NCBI GenBank assembly: GCA_934466455.1
Contig: CAKSLF010000006.1
Coordinates: forward strand, 29,120-93,119
Reading direction: 5' to 3'
Length of the DNA: 64,000 nucleotides
From: an uncultured Oscillospiraceae bacterium
GTDB lineage: Bacteria > Bacillota > Clostridia > Oscillospirales > Ruminococcaceae
Below are positions 32,932 to 43,180 of this stretch, piece by piece. Positions within the stretch are counted from its first letter, which is position 1; each line of letters opens with the position of its first letter. A program made the position numbers and the translations under genes. Under the pieces are notes generated by a model. The model made no database searches. It was not told where the DNA came from and saw only the letters and a list, made by a program, of their open reading frames with translations.

Positions 32932-33350
32932 TATTTATCTTCGCCTTCAGTCTTCTTTTTATATACTGCGCCCAAAACGCCGTTAACAAATCCGGGAGCG
33001 TCATCGCCGCCGTATACTTTTGCAAGCTCAACAGCCTCGTTAATGGAAACGCTTGCCGGAACTTCTTTGCTGAAATAGTACATTTCACATACCGCAATAC
33101 GCAAGATAGCAAGCGTAGTCTTTGCCATTCTTCCGGGTTTCCAATGAGTTGAGCAGGAAGCGATTATTTCATCAATTTGGTCACGATTTTCAAGAGTTTT
33201 GCGGGCAAGCTCTTTTGCAAAGTCGCCGTCCTTCAAAATCAAATCCCGCCCATCGGCGGCATTTTCAAGGATATAGTCGAGTCCCTCATCATGAAAACCA
33301 CTCTCAAATACGATTGCAAATGCCTGTTCTCTTGATTCTTTTCTTGTCAT
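32931..33350 (-). CDS. nusB: Transcription antitermination factor NusB
   Basis: The 139-residue all-helical protein has the NusB features: N-terminal RKESREQAFAIVFE, KTTLAILRIAVCEMYY and SVSINEAVELAKVYGG. It acts in rRNA antitermination. It is the first gene of the run to recN and has a good promoter upstream at 33468-33441. Confidence 0.96.
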   Translation of the reverse strand: MTRKESREQAFAIVFESGFHDEGLDYILENAADGRDLILKDGDFAKELARKTLENRDQIDEIIASCSTHWKPGRMAKTTLAILRIAVCEMYYFSKEVPASVSINEAVELAKVYGGDDAPGFVNGVLGAVYKKKTEGEDK

Positions 33351-33440
33351 TGATTTTCCTCCATAAAAAAGCCTCCCCAGTTTTATCCGAGGAGGAAAAG
33401 CTGGTTGTCTTTAGTTTTCAAGCGTCAAATACTAAAATCA

Positions 33441-33468
33441 ATTATACCACGAATATTCGTTTTTACAA
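33441..33468 (-). promoter_or_regulatory. Promoter of the nusB operon with a spacer palindrome
   Basis: TTGTAA at 33468-33463 and TATAAT at 33446-33441 (extended by an upstream TG), spaced 16 bases on the minus strand. A perfect 12-base palindrome ACGAATATTCGT (33449-33460) fills the spacer. It could be an operator, but no matching regulator is evident. Confidence 0.7.
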
Positions 33469-33514
33469 GAGATAAAGATGGATTTTATGCAAAAAAACTG
33501 AAAATATACATTTT

Positions 33515-33547
33515 GAAATGCCGCCTCCGATAAAGAAGCGGCATTTC
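33515..33547. terminator. Hairpin after the amidase gene
   Basis: The stem GAAATGCCGC/GCGGCATTTC (33515-33524 with 33538-33547) lies just past the amidase stop. The run of T bases that would follow on the minus strand is weak, so this is a possible rather than a clear terminator. Confidence 0.5.
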
Positions 33548-33556
33548 CTTCGATTT

Positions 33557-36538
33557 TTATTCGTCTGTTGATTGGGTACCGTAATTGTAGCTTCCGTTTC
33601 TTCCGGCAGCTCCGAGATAGCTGGAAATCGAATCGGCAATGCCGGAAGCGATTGAATATTGATAGCTGTTTTGAATAAGCTTGTAGTAATCGGACTCATT
33701 GCTGACAAAGCCAAGCTCGCCAAGCACGGCAGGATACTCCTGAACCCTTGTTACATAGTATCTTCCTATCATTCCGCCTCTGTTTGATGTTCCGAGGGCA
33801 TAGGCGACATTGGCGGAAAAATAATCCGCAAGCGATGAAGAAAATCTAGTAAAGTAGAAACATTCAGTTCCGCTCCCCGTACTTGTTGTTGCGGAATTGC
33901 AATGTACGCTTACAAAAACAAGGGGATTTTTTGATGAGGCGTATGCCGTTCTGTCTGCAAGAGAGGGTCTTTGACTTTCCGTATCCATCATATATACAAC
34001 GGCTCCCCTGCTTTCAAGCTCCGACTTTAGGTATTTTCCGACCGCAAGGTTAATTTCATATTCTCCGTACGCAGAAAGATACCCAAGTGCGCCGACCCCA
34101 AGTGCGCTGTGACCGACATCGACAATAATCGGAACGCCGGAAAGACTTGATGTACCGGTTGGGTTATTGAAGCGGAAAACAAGTTTTCCGCCCTCATAAT
34201 AAGCATAATACCCAAGAAAGCCGCCCTTTGTGCTCAAATTAAGCTCAAGCTTTGTTCCGTTCCAGTTTGCGGAATCAAAGAGAGGGGTGCAGCTTAAAGC
34301 AAGCGAATCCGGAACTTCGCTTGTATATTGAAAATCAACCGTAAACGCAGAACCGGTATATTTTGCAATATATGCAACCTGTTGCTCCGTTTCCAAAGTA
34401 ACATATGTATATCGGGAATCGGCAGAAACAGTCAGCGAACTTATCTTGTTTCCGCCAAGCTCGCCGGAAACCGGGCTTACATCACTTGTATAGACACGCT
34501 GTCCGGATTGGAGATTATAATATGTATAGGTCTTGCTTCCCTCCACATAAACGATTTCATCGCCGATTACATAATCCCTCGTTCCTTTTGCAAGCGGGTA
34601 ACAGTCATAATCGGATAGATCATTAAGCGTATCCGATGGGAAGGTTTCTGCGGATCTTGCAATAACCTCAACAAGTCCGCCCGCTTTTGCCTTTGCTGAA
34701 ACGGTAACATATGCGCCTTCCATTGTTTCGGTTGCGCCTTCCCATGTTCCTTTTACGATGATGTTCCCAAGGCTCTGTTCCTCCGACCCTGCGGCAGGAA
34801 CGGCGATTACTCCGGTATAGATTTGATATGTCGATTCATTATCGGTGGAATCATCCGCCTCGGTACTGGGTTTTAGCGTAACCGTGGTTGAACCCAGCGA
34901 AGCTGTTACGGTAGAGCCTTCATAAGCAAGGGCGGTTACGGTTATGCTCATTCCGCCGCCAACGGTTACATTTCCGAGAGGAGAAATTTCTTTTAACACT
35001 TTTACATTGCGTGTAATGCTGTACGAGATGGTTTTTTCCTTATGAACAAACTCAAAGGTATTAAGCCCGGTTTTAAGCTCCTCGGTAATCATAAAAGCTC
35101 CGTTTGAATCACGCTTTACCTTTTCTCCGTTCATAAGAAGGTCAAAGTTTCCGTCTGAAGCACCCGAAAATGAAACAGAAGCTTCATATGTGGAAAATTT
35201 TGTTTTTGACGGTCTGGTCATCTCAAGCTGAGTAAGCAAGAAGCTTGGGTCAACATTTTCCGTAAGATATTTTATAAGAGCATCCGTGGATTGCTTTGGG
35301 TTATCCTCCAAAGCCGCAAGGGAATCAAAAATACTGCCGCAAAATCCGCTTAATTTCTCGGCGGAAATCACCTGGTCCGAAAGCTCGGAGGGATCATTCC
35401 AGCCCCGCTCATCCGTGCAGGCTTTTGTCGCATACTGAAAGATATAAAGAGGCGTATCCTCGCCTACCTCAGTGTTCCACCATTCGGTATAGTCCTTAAA
35501 TTTTACTTTTTTGTTTAGGGTGGAGTAGTCACACTTTACGGAAACAAAATCCGCAAGACCGTTTTCCACAAATTTTTTTGTATCGGCATAGCCGCTGTAC
35601 AGGCTTGTATAAGCAGCGGAAGTGTTGCTTCCTCCGTCGGTATCCTCCGCATTTGCCCAGACCGAATCAACGGCAAGACCGACGGCAACGGATGGCTTTT
35701 CCACTTTTATTGCGTCATAAGCGGCAAAAACGGCCGCCTCCGTTCCGGAGTAGAGATAATTTTCGTACCCCATTCCGCCGCCGTTTACAAGGTATTGAGC
35801 ATAGCTTTTTCCGCTTGAGCGCACGGTGTATGTGTTGAGCATCACGCCGTCTATGTCATATTTACAAAGAGCGGACGCATCCGCTCTGATAACGGAAAGC
35901 CGAGCACCGTCCGGGATTTTCTCACTGTTTTCATCATCCTTGAGCACATCATAAATCACATAAACAAACATTCCGTGCTCACGGGCTTTTTCACACGCAA
36001 ATTTGAGCATATCAATGCTAACGGCAGCCTGCTTTCCGTCGGAGGAAGCAAAAAGCGTGCCCCCATCATAAGAAGCCTCGAGAAAAACAGTGTTTGCGGA
36101 AAGGTCTTTTGCTTTTTTTATTGCAGACTCAATAGAGCTTTGAATATCCTCCGTGCTCATTTCCTGCTTGGTGTAATAATCCTTTCCCGCAGTAAGAGTT
36201 ACAGCCATCATGCGCTCCGGCGCAGCAAAAGCAATCGGCTCTGCCGGAACGGGGTTTTCCGATGAAGTATTATCCGAACCGTCTGTGCCGTTAGGTTCTA
36301 TAACTATATCTTCACCCTCCGGCACGGAGTTTATTTCGCTTTGACTTTCTTCAGGAAGCAAAGCGGGTTCACTTTGCTTTCCGTCGGAAAATTTTTTGCT
36401 TATTATGCTCATTCCCGGCATACCGCCGCTTGCGGCGGCAAAAATACCTACGCCGATTATAACTGCGCCAAGACAAAGGCACAGAACAACCGCCATAAGC
36501 TTTTTATTCAGAAAGAACTTTTTCATCGGATTTTTCAC
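33557..36538 (-). CDS. Membrane-anchored fusion of a GHL10-like TIM barrel and an N-acetylmuramoyl-L-alanine amidase (Amidase_3)
   Basis: The 993-residue protein has an N-terminal membrane anchor (13-35), a Ser/Glu linker, and a glycosyl-hydrolase-like barrel (about 108-440; MMAVTLTAGKDYY...IDGVMLNTYT). Beta-rich Ig-like and SH3-like regions (450-800) and a C-terminal zinc amidase (about 803-980) follow. Zinc ligands and catalytic residues are visible: His in IIVDVGHS, Glu in YEINLAVG, His in FVSVHCNSA and Glu in GELGFVSN. It should cut the bond between N-acetylmuramic acid and L-alanine in peptidoglycan. GTG 36538 is the start given; ATG 36526 is possible. It follows the GHL10 lipoprotein by 18 bases. 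Confidence 0.9.
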   Translation of the reverse strand: MKNPMKKFFLNKKLMAVVLCLCLGAVIIGVGIFAAASGGMPGMSIISKKFSDGKQSEPALLPEESQSEINSVPEGEDIVIEPNGTDGSDNTSSENPVPAEPIAFAAPERMMAVTLTAGKDYYTKQEMSTEDIQSSIESAIKKAKDLSANTVFLEASYDGGTLFASSDGKQAAVSIDMLKFACEKAREHGMFVYVIYDVLKDDENSEKIPDGARLSVIRADASALCKYDIDGVMLNTYTVRSSGKSYAQYLVNGGGMGYENYLYSGTEAAVFAAYDAIKVEKPSVAVGLAVDSVWANAEDTDGGSNTSAAYTSLYSGYADTKKFVENGLADFVSVKCDYSTLNKKVKFKDYTEWWNTEVGEDTPLYIFQYATKACTDERGWNDPSELSDQVISAEKLSGFCGSIFDSLAALEDNPKQSTDALIKYLTENVDPSFLLTQLEMTRPSKTKFSTYEASVSFSGASDGNFDLLMNGEKVKRDSNGAFMITEELKTGLNTFEFVHKEKTISYSITRNVKVLKEISPLGNVTVGGGMSITVTALAYEGSTVTASLGSTTVTLKPSTEADDSTDNESTYQIYTGVIAVPAAGSEEQSLGNIIVKGTWEGATETMEGAYVTVSAKAKAGGLVEVIARSAETFPSDTLNDLSDYDCYPLAKGTRDYVIGDEIVYVEGSKTYTYYNLQSGQRVYTSDVSPVSGELGGNKISSLTVSADSRYTYVTLETEQQVAYIAKYTGSAFTVDFQYTSEVPDSLALSCTPLFDSANWNGTKLELNLSTKGGFLGYYAYYEGGKLVFRFNNPTGTSSLSGVPIIVDVGHSALGVGALGYLSAYGEYEINLAVGKYLKSELESRGAVVYMMDTESQRPSLADRTAYASSKNPLVFVSVHCNSATTSTGSGTECFYFTRFSSSLADYFSANVAYALGTSNRGGMIGRYYVTRVQEYPAVLGELGFVSNESDYYKLIQNSYQYSIASGIADSISSYLGAAGRNGSYNYGTQSTDE

Positions 36539-36556
36539 CGTCCCTTCGCTGCGTCG

Positions 36557-38047
36557 TTACATAATGTCTTTAAGATTTTTTAATTCCTTTTTTACGGTTT
36601 CTGCAACCGTATTTGCCGGATTATAAAGAGAATCATATCTGTAAACGGCAAATCCACCGTAACTTTTTGCGTTGCGGGCCGCCGCAACCTCTCTGGAGAG
36701 AATATCGCTGTTTTGGACCCACTCTTGTTTTCCGGTCGTGCCGGCATAGCCGTCTTCTGCGCCCGATTTGTATGCCGCAAGCCCGACGACAAGCTTTACC
36801 TCGCTTTGGGTTATCATTCCGTCAAACTCATCGAGAACGGTTAGATACGGAAGGCTTTTATGATTAAATCCATAGTAGAGCTGCGGGCAGATATAGTCTA
36901 CATAGCCGCTGCTTGTTACCCATGTATAAACATCGCAATAAAGTGCGCTGTAATTTGAATTTGTGTTGCCGGTCGGGCTTATCCCGAAAACGCAATCGGG
37001 GTTTATATTCTTGATTGCGGAATAAACCCGGCTTATAAGCTCGTTTACATTTTGCCGCCGCCATGCGGCAAGCCCAAGTTTGCCTCCGCCGCTTTTATAA
37101 TTTTTATAGTATTCGCTGTCAAAAGACTCATCGGTAGTAGGATAAAAATAGTCGTCAAAATGGATTCCGTCAACGGCATAATTGCTTACTATTTCTTCAA
37201 CTCCGCTTACTACAAGGTCAATTACATCCTCGTCTGCGGGATTATAGAAAATTCCGGTTTTATCAACAACGACAACTTTACCGGTATCGAGCCATTTATA
37301 CGCAGGATTTCCCGCCGAGATTTTTGAAGCGTCGGTCTTCCCGCTGATTCTGTAAGGATTTATCCATGCCTCGATTTTCAAACCCGCCGCATGAGCCTCT
37401 TTTACCATAATGGCAAGAGGGTCAAAGCCGGGATTTTCTCCCTCTGTCCATGTACAATAAACAGACCACGGAAAAATTGCGGAATCATAATATGCGTCGC
37501 TATGAGAGCGGGCGTGAACAAAAACGGTATTAAATCCGTCTTCGGCAAGGTTCGCAAACATAGTTCTTATGCTGCTTGTGAAAGATTTTTTACTTTTTCC
37601 TGCAAGCATAGACTGATATTCAAGATAAGAAATCCAAACTGCCCTTGTTTCTCCCGCTGCAGGAACGCTGTTTGGAGTTTGGGGAGTGCTTTGAGAATCG
37701 CTAATCTGAGAAGAAGGCTTTTGCTGCTGTGAAGAAGAAGGTTTTTGACCGGATTGGCTGCTCTGCGGCTTTGCCGAAGACTGTAAAGAAGAACCGCTTT
37801 GCGGTTCGGAGGAGCTTTCGTGCTGCGAAGAGCTGCTTTCGGCTGAGCTTGCCCTGTCGGAAGACTCTTCGCTGCTTTCGATTGCGCTTATGTAAATAGG
37901 CGGAGTGCTGCTTTCCGGTATTGACGAAAGCACTGCGTCATGCTCGATTATGTCGGGTTCGCTGATTTCTTTTGTTTTGTTGTCTGCACAAGCTGTCATT
38001 GAAACGAGTATTAAAACTGTCAAAAAGATACTTAAAATTCGTTTCAT
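36557..38047 (-). CDS. GHL10-family glycoside-hydrolase-like lipoprotein
   Basis: I start at ATG 38047, seven bases after AGGAGG. The 496-residue protein has a lipoprotein signal (hydrophobic run, MTAC, Cys20) and a Ser/Gln-rich linker (about 40-130) that probably spans the wall. A GHL10 (PF02638-type) TIM barrel follows, with RAVWISYLEYQ, FNTVFVHARSHSDAYY, IEAWINPYRIS and DGIHFDDYFYP. Related proteins are thought to cleave peptidoglycan glycan strands or similar sugars. It is first of a two-gene operon with the amidase fusion, so the pair probably remodels the wall together. Confidence 0.9.
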   Translation of the reverse strand: MKRILSIFLTVLILVSMTACADNKTKEISEPDIIEHDAVLSSIPESSTPPIYISAIESSEESSDRASSAESSSSQHESSSEPQSGSSLQSSAKPQSSQSGQKPSSSQQQKPSSQISDSQSTPQTPNSVPAAGETRAVWISYLEYQSMLAGKSKKSFTSSIRTMFANLAEDGFNTVFVHARSHSDAYYDSAIFPWSVYCTWTEGENPGFDPLAIMVKEAHAAGLKIEAWINPYRISGKTDASKISAGNPAYKWLDTGKVVVVDKTGIFYNPADEDVIDLVVSGVEEIVSNYAVDGIHFDDYFYPTTDESFDSEYYKNYKSGGGKLGLAAWRRQNVNELISRVYSAIKNINPDCVFGISPTGNTNSNYSALYCDVYTWVTSSGYVDYICPQLYYGFNHKSLPYLTVLDEFDGMITQSEVKLVVGLAAYKSGAEDGYAGTTGKQEWVQNSDILSREVAAARNAKSYGGFAVYRYDSLYNPANTVAETVKKELKNLKDIM

Positions 38048-38100
38048 ACATACCTCCTGTGTGAGAAAATCCGCCGGCGAATTTTTTCCGGCAAAATAAT

Positions 38101-38129
38101 AGTATAAATTTGCACACACTTTGGTGCAA
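38101..38129 (-). promoter_or_regulatory. Promoter of the GHL10-amidase operon
   Basis: TTGCAC at 38129-38124 and TATACT at 38106-38101, spaced 17 bases on the minus strand. Start near 38094, giving a leader of about 45 bases. Confidence 0.7.
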
Positions 38130-38223
38130 GCAAAACAGTAAAATTGCAAAAAATCGGCAAAAAAACGGTAAAAAATATGTTTTAACGGTTACATATGAAA
38201 ATGTCGATGGAAATAATTTGCCT

Positions 38224-41200
38224 CTATTTCATTTTTACATTTTCGCTTCCGAGAAGCTGCGCCAGTTTTTCGGCAACATAGTTATTACCGGAAACGGTAT
38301 CTACCCACATTTTTGTGGGAGCCTTTACGGTCTTTTTTGTATCTGCAAAATGAATATAAAGCGGCGTAAGACCATCAAAAACAGCAAGAAGCTGCATTGC
38401 TTTTTTGTATTCCGGGCTGTTTTGGGACGGAACTTTTATAAACAAACCGCTTAATGTGCTTTTTTGTGCGGGGACAGCTTGCCGCTCGGGAAGACTTTGC
38501 GCTTTTTGTGCGGATGCTTTTCCCGCAAAACCGCCAAAATCCGTTATCGGACGGAAAGGGATTTTCTCGGCATCGGCTATGCTTAAAAACCTTTCCGCAA
38601 CAAGCTTTGTTTCTTCGTCCTCTCTTGAAGAAATCCGTGCTTCGAGCACAACGGCATCGTTTATGTTTATAAGTCCGCCGTATTCCGCAAGAGTCCGGGG
38701 AAAAACAAGTACCTCAAGGCTTCCCGTTGTATCCTCAACGGTTACAAATGCCATTACTTCATTGCTTTTTGTGGTCTTTGTCCTTTTGTTTAGTACAATC
38801 CCGCAAAGGCGAACCCTTTTATCGGAACCCTCGCCCCCGGCGTCCATATGCTTTATTTCGAGTACGGTGGAGGCATTCATCCTTTGAACAGCCTCATCAT
38901 ATTCGTTCATCGGATGACCCGAAAGGTAAAGCCCTGTGGTTTCCTTTTCCATATTAAGCTTTTCACGAAGAGAAAAATCCGAAAGCTGCGGAATGGTTTC
39001 TTTCGTTTCTGCGGCGTCCTCAAATCCGCCGAAAAGACTCATCTGTCCGGAAAGGTTGCGCTTTTTTTCGGCGTCTATATTTGAAAGAAGATTTTCATAG
39101 CCGGAAAGCATACTGCGGCGGTTGCTTCCGAGAGAATCAAGTGCGCCGGATTTTATAAGTGCCTCAAGAGTGCGTTTATTAAGCTCCCTTCCGAAAACAC
39201 GGCGGCAAAAATCGGTAAAGCTCGTATATTTTCCGTTATTTTCTCTTTCGGAAACAATGTCGTTTATAAGTCCCCTGCCGATATTTTTTACGGCAAGAAG
39301 CCCAAAGCGAACTGCGTCATTCTGCCATGTAAATCCGCTTTCCGAGGTGTTTACATCGGGTCCGGCAATTTTTATGCCCATCTTCTGACATTCACCGATA
39401 TATTCTATAACTTTATCGGTATTATCGAGAACGGAACTGAGCTGCGCCGCCATATATTCGCCGGGAAAATGACATTTTAGGTACGCCGTTCTGTATGCGA
39501 CGGTGGCGTATGCCGCAGCATGGGATTTATTAAATGCATATGAAGCGAATGAACTCATTTCGTCGAATATTTCGTTTGCAACTTTTTCCGGAACGCCGTT
39601 TCTTACCGCACCGGGCAGCTCGAGGTTACCGTTTTCGTCAAATTTTCCGTGAACGAAATATTCCCTCTCCTGTGCCATAACATCAAGCTTTTTTTTGCTC
39701 ATTGCACGGCGCACAAGGTCGGCTCTTCCGTAGGAATATCCGGCAAGCTTTCGGACAATCTCCATAACCTGCTCCTGATATACTATGCAGCCGTATGTCA
39801 CATCAAGAATAGGTTTGAGCAGAGGGGTTTTATATGTGACTCTCTCCGGGTGGTGGCTGTTTTCGATATATTTCGGAATTGAATCCATAGGACCCGGACG
39901 ATACAGCGATATAACTGCCGTCAAATCCTCTATGGATTTTGGTCCAAGCCCGACAAGCACGCTCCTCATACCCGCAGACTCAAACTGGAATACGCCCTGT
40001 GCCTGTCCTTTTCCGAGCATTTCATAAACGGCAGGGTCGTCGTCCGGCACTTTTGAAATATCAAAATCCGGAATGCGCTTTCGCACTTCTTTTTCACAAT
40101 CGCTTATTGCCGTAAGGTTCCGCAGCCCGAGGAAGTCCATTTTAAGCAGACCAAGCTCTTCAAGAGTCGTCATTGTAAATTGAGTAACAACAGATTCGTC
40201 CGGCTTTGCAACCGGAACAAACTCCGTAACAGGCTTTGGCGCAATTACAACGCCCGCCGCATGAACAGAAGAATGGCGTGGCATTCCCTCCACTTTAAGC
40301 GCAGTGTCGATAAGCTCCGTTACTTTTTGGTCGGAGGCATAAAGTGCCTTTAGCTCCGGGGAAATTTTAAGAGCCTTTTCAAGGGTCATATGAAGATCCG
40401 TAGGAACAAGCTTTGCAACCTTATCCACATCCTGATATGCCATACCGAGGGCACGCCCTACATCTCTTATTGCCGCCCTTGCCGCCATTGTTCCGAATGT
40501 GATTATCTGCGCAACATGGTCTTCTCCATACTTGCGGTTTACATAATCTATAACCTCTTGGCGGCGTTCATAGCAAAAATCAACATCAAAATCCGGCATT
40601 GAAACACGCTCCGGATTAAGAAAACGCTCAAACAGCAGATGATATTTTATAGGATCTATGTCGGTTATACCTATGCAATAGGCGCAAATGCTTCCTGCGC
40701 CGGAGCCTCTTCCCGGTCCAACAGGTATTCCTGCGCCCTTTGCATAACTTATAAAGTCGTGGACGATAAGATAATAGTTTACATAACCCATGCGCTTGAT
40801 TATATCAAGCTCATAATTGAGCCGTTCCCAAAGCTCCGGAGCCGGATTTTCGCCGTATCTGCGCAAAAGTCCGTCCTTGCACATGGTTTCGAAATATTCC
40901 ACATTGTCACGCCCATCCGGTGCGTTAAAAGCCGGGAGTTTTGTGTGACCGAATTCAAAAGTCATATTGCAGCGGTCGGCGATTTTTTGGGTATTATCAA
41001 TGGCCTCCGGAAAAGCGGAGAAAATCTCCCGCATTTCTTCCTCGGACTTTACATAAAACTCGTCAGTTTCAAAAGCCATATCGTTTGCTTCGCCTACGAT
41101 ATGGTTTGTTCCGATGCAAACAAGCACATTTTGCATTTTTGCATCGCCTTTTTCGATATAGTGACAGTCGTTTGTTGCAACAAGGGGTATGCCGGTTTCT

Positions 41201-41778
41201 CTTGAAATTCGGACAAGACCAGGCAAAATGCGCTTTTGGTCGGCGTAACCGTGGTCCTGTATTTCTATAAAATAATTTCCTTTCCCGAAAATATCAAGAT
41301 ATTCAAGGGCTGCTTTTTTTGCGCCGTCGTAGTCGTTTGCGGAAAGGTTGCGGGGGATTTCTCCCGCAAGGCAGGCGGAAAGCGCAATTATTCCCTCGTG
41401 ATACTTCCTCAAAAGCTCCTTATCAACCCTCGGCTTTTTATAAAAGCCGTCTATAAAGCCGGCAGATACAAGCTTTATCAGGTTTTTATAGCCTGTATTG
41501 TTTTCGCAAAGCAAAACAAGGTGATAGCTCCAGTCAAGCTGATGCTCCTTGCTGAAGCGGGAACGGTTCGCAACATAAACCTCGCAACCGATAATTGGTT
41601 TTATTCCGTATTTTTGTGCTTCCTTATAAAAATCAATAACGCCGTACATTGCGCCGTGGTCCGTAATTGCCACAGCGTTCTGCCCAAGCTCTTTTATGCG
41701 GGGCATAAGCCGCTTTATGCGGCAGGCACCGTCAAGAAGGCTGTATTCCGTATGCAGATGAAGGTGTACGAAGCTCAT
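38224..41778 (-). CDS. dnaE: DNA polymerase III alpha subunit (DnaE)
   Basis: The 1184-residue protein starts with a PHP domain (FVHLHLHTEYSLLDGA). The C-family polymerase core has PDFDVDF near residue 396 and GPGRGSGAGS, then a helix-hairpin-helix region and a C-terminal OB fold (about 1000-1080). It is the DnaE1/DnaE3 type rather than PolC, which has its own exonuclease insert. It is last of the hprK-murB-whiA-MATE-dnaE run, 24 bases after the MATE gene. Confidence 0.97.
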   Translation of the reverse strand: MSFVHLHLHTEYSLLDGACRIKRLMPRIKELGQNAVAITDHGAMYGVIDFYKEAQKYGIKPIIGCEVYVANRSRFSKEHQLDWSYHLVLLCENNTGYKNLIKLVSAGFIDGFYKKPRVDKELLRKYHEGIIALSACLAGEIPRNLSANDYDGAKKAALEYLDIFGKGNYFIEIQDHGYADQKRILPGLVRISRETGIPLVATNDCHYIEKGDAKMQNVLVCIGTNHIVGEANDMAFETDEFYVKSEEEMREIFSAFPEAIDNTQKIADRCNMTFEFGHTKLPAFNAPDGRDNVEYFETMCKDGLLRRYGENPAPELWERLNYELDIIKRMGYVNYYLIVHDFISYAKGAGIPVGPGRGSGAGSICAYCIGITDIDPIKYHLLFERFLNPERVSMPDFDVDFCYERRQEVIDYVNRKYGEDHVAQIITFGTMAARAAIRDVGRALGMAYQDVDKVAKLVPTDLHMTLEKALKISPELKALYASDQKVTELIDTALKVEGMPRHSSVHAAGVVIAPKPVTEFVPVAKPDESVVTQFTMTTLEELGLLKMDFLGLRNLTAISDCEKEVRKRIPDFDISKVPDDDPAVYEMLGKGQAQGVFQFESAGMRSVLVGLGPKSIEDLTAVISLYRPGPMDSIPKYIENSHHPERVTYKTPLLKPILDVTYGCIVYQEQVMEIVRKLAGYSYGRADLVRRAMSKKKLDVMAQEREYFVHGKFDENGNLELPGAVRNGVPEKVANEIFDEMSSFASYAFNKSHAAAYATVAYRTAYLKCHFPGEYMAAQLSSVLDNTDKVIEYIGECQKMGIKIAGPDVNTSESGFTWQNDAVRFGLLAVKNIGRGLINDIVSERENNGKYTSFTDFCRRVFGRELNKRTLEALIKSGALDSLGSNRRSMLSGYENLLSNIDAEKKRNLSGQMSLFGGFEDAAETKETIPQLSDFSLREKLNMEKETTGLYLSGHPMNEYDEAVQRMNASTVLEIKHMDAGGEGSDKRVRLCGIVLNKRTKTTKSNEVMAFVTVEDTTGSLEVLVFPRTLAEYGGLININDAVVLEARISSREDEETKLVAERFLSIADAEKIPFRPITDFGGFAGKASAQKAQSLPERQAVPAQKSTLSGLFIKVPSQNSPEYKKAMQLLAVFDGLTPLYIHFADTKKTVKAPTKMWVDTVSGNNYVAEKLAQLLGSENVKMK

Positions 41779-41802
41779 TTTTTTGCCTCCTGCGTTTTTG
41801 AT

Positions 41803-43179
41803 TTATAGCGGCTGTTCCCCGTTTTGAACGGTCATTCCGTGCTTCAGCCAATCGCCCTTAAAATATTTGCAAAGATAAATTACCGCTTTGATAAGCTCAT
41901 CGCTGCAAACAACCGTCATTACAATAAGCGGATTTATATGAAGCACGGTGCCGAGCAGCGTGCCGCATATGCATTTGAGCACAATAATAGTACCAACATC
42001 GATTTTTGCCATAAATTTTGTGTCGCCCCCGGCACGAAGAACTCCCGAACCGAGGTTCCAGCTTACCCCGTAGCAAAAATCAACATATGCGCATATAAGC
42101 AGCATTTTTCTTATATATTCCTTTGTTTCCTCGCCGCAAACAATAAAATACGGGGCAATCGGTCTAATAAGAAAAATTATTCCCATCATTACAAAACCGA
42201 CCGCAAAACCCCCGATAACAAAAAACTTGCTCCATTTTTTTGCTTCTTCATCGTTGCCTGCGCCGATCATATTGCCGAGAATAATTAGAGATGCATTTGC
42301 AAATCCGCACATAGCAACGGTAGAAAGGTCGAGGATTACCATAACAAGGCTGTATGCGGCAAGAAAGCTTTTGCTGTATTGACCGAGGTTTGCGGCCTGT
42401 GCGGTCATACCGACTCCCCATGCAAACTCGCTGAAGAATACGGGCAAGCCGTATTTTATAAAAGACGGAATATACTGCGAGGCTTTTGCAAATACATAGC
42501 GCATACGGAATTTAATCCTTTTTTCCAACCTGTACATATAAATGAGCACGAGAACGCATTCGACGCTCTTGCTTATTGCGGTTGCGACGGCTGCGCCCTT
42601 TACACCGAGAGCCGGAGCACCGAGATTTCCGTAAATGAGCACCCAGTTGAGCACAAGGTTGGTAAGACATGAGCATGTATAAATAACAACGGAAATTTTA
42701 ACATCTCCGAGCGCACGCAGGTTTGAAAGGAAAGTTACCGTGACGGCGGGGAGAATATAAAACCACGCCGTAATGCTTAAATATTCAACGCCGTATTCTA
42801 TTACCTCCGGGTCAACAGCAAAAAGCCGCATAACCTGCCTTGGAAAAAGAACGGTTGTTGCGGAAAGAATTACGCCCGCAATCATATTTATGCGCATTGA
42901 AAGCCCTACCATATCACGGATAGGCTCCGTTTTTCCCATTCCCCAGTACCTTGCGGTTATGACGACCGTTCCCATGCATATGCCCCAGATAAACATATTA
43001 TAAAAGACATAGAGCGAATTCACCTGGTTTATCGCTCCGACCTGAGCTTCGCCCACTCTGCCGATCATTATTGTATCAAGCATATTTACGAGAACGCTTA
43101 TAAGATTTTGGAGTGCAACCGGTATTCCGATTTTGAACATTTGCTTTATAAGCTCTTTTTTGGTATATGTAAATTCCAT
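41803..43179 (-). CDS. MATE-family efflux transporter
   Basis: The 458-residue protein has about 12 hydrophobic helices and the MATE family start (KIGIPVALQNLISVLVNMLDTIMIGR). It exports cationic drugs or metabolites using a Na+ or H+ gradient in known members; the substrate here is unknown. It lies one base after the whiA stop, an unusual insertion between whiA and dnaE. Confidence 0.95.
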   Translation of the reverse strand: MEFTYTKKELIKQMFKIGIPVALQNLISVLVNMLDTIMIGRVGEAQVGAINQVNSLYVFYNMFIWGICMGTVVITARYWGMGKTEPIRDMVGLSMRINMIAGVILSATTVLFPRQVMRLFAVDPEVIEYGVEYLSITAWFYILPAVTVTFLSNLRALGDVKISVVIYTCSCLTNLVLNWVLIYGNLGAPALGVKGAAVATAISKSVECVLVLIYMYRLEKRIKFRMRYVFAKASQYIPSFIKYGLPVFFSEFAWGVGMTAQAANLGQYSKSFLAAYSLVMVILDLSTVAMCGFANASLIILGNMIGAGNDEEAKKWSKFFVIGGFAVGFVMMGIIFLIRPIAPYFIVCGEETKEYIRKMLLICAYVDFCYGVSWNLGSGVLRAGGDTKFMAKIDVGTIIVLKCICGTLLGTVLHINPLIVMTVVCSDELIKAVIYLCKYFKGDWLKHGMTVQNGEQPL

Positions 43180-43180
43180 T

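Noticed and set aside
33449..33460. LexA/SOS box at the nusB promoter
   Set aside because: The palindrome lacks the GAAC-N4-GTTC form of Gram-positive SOS boxes.
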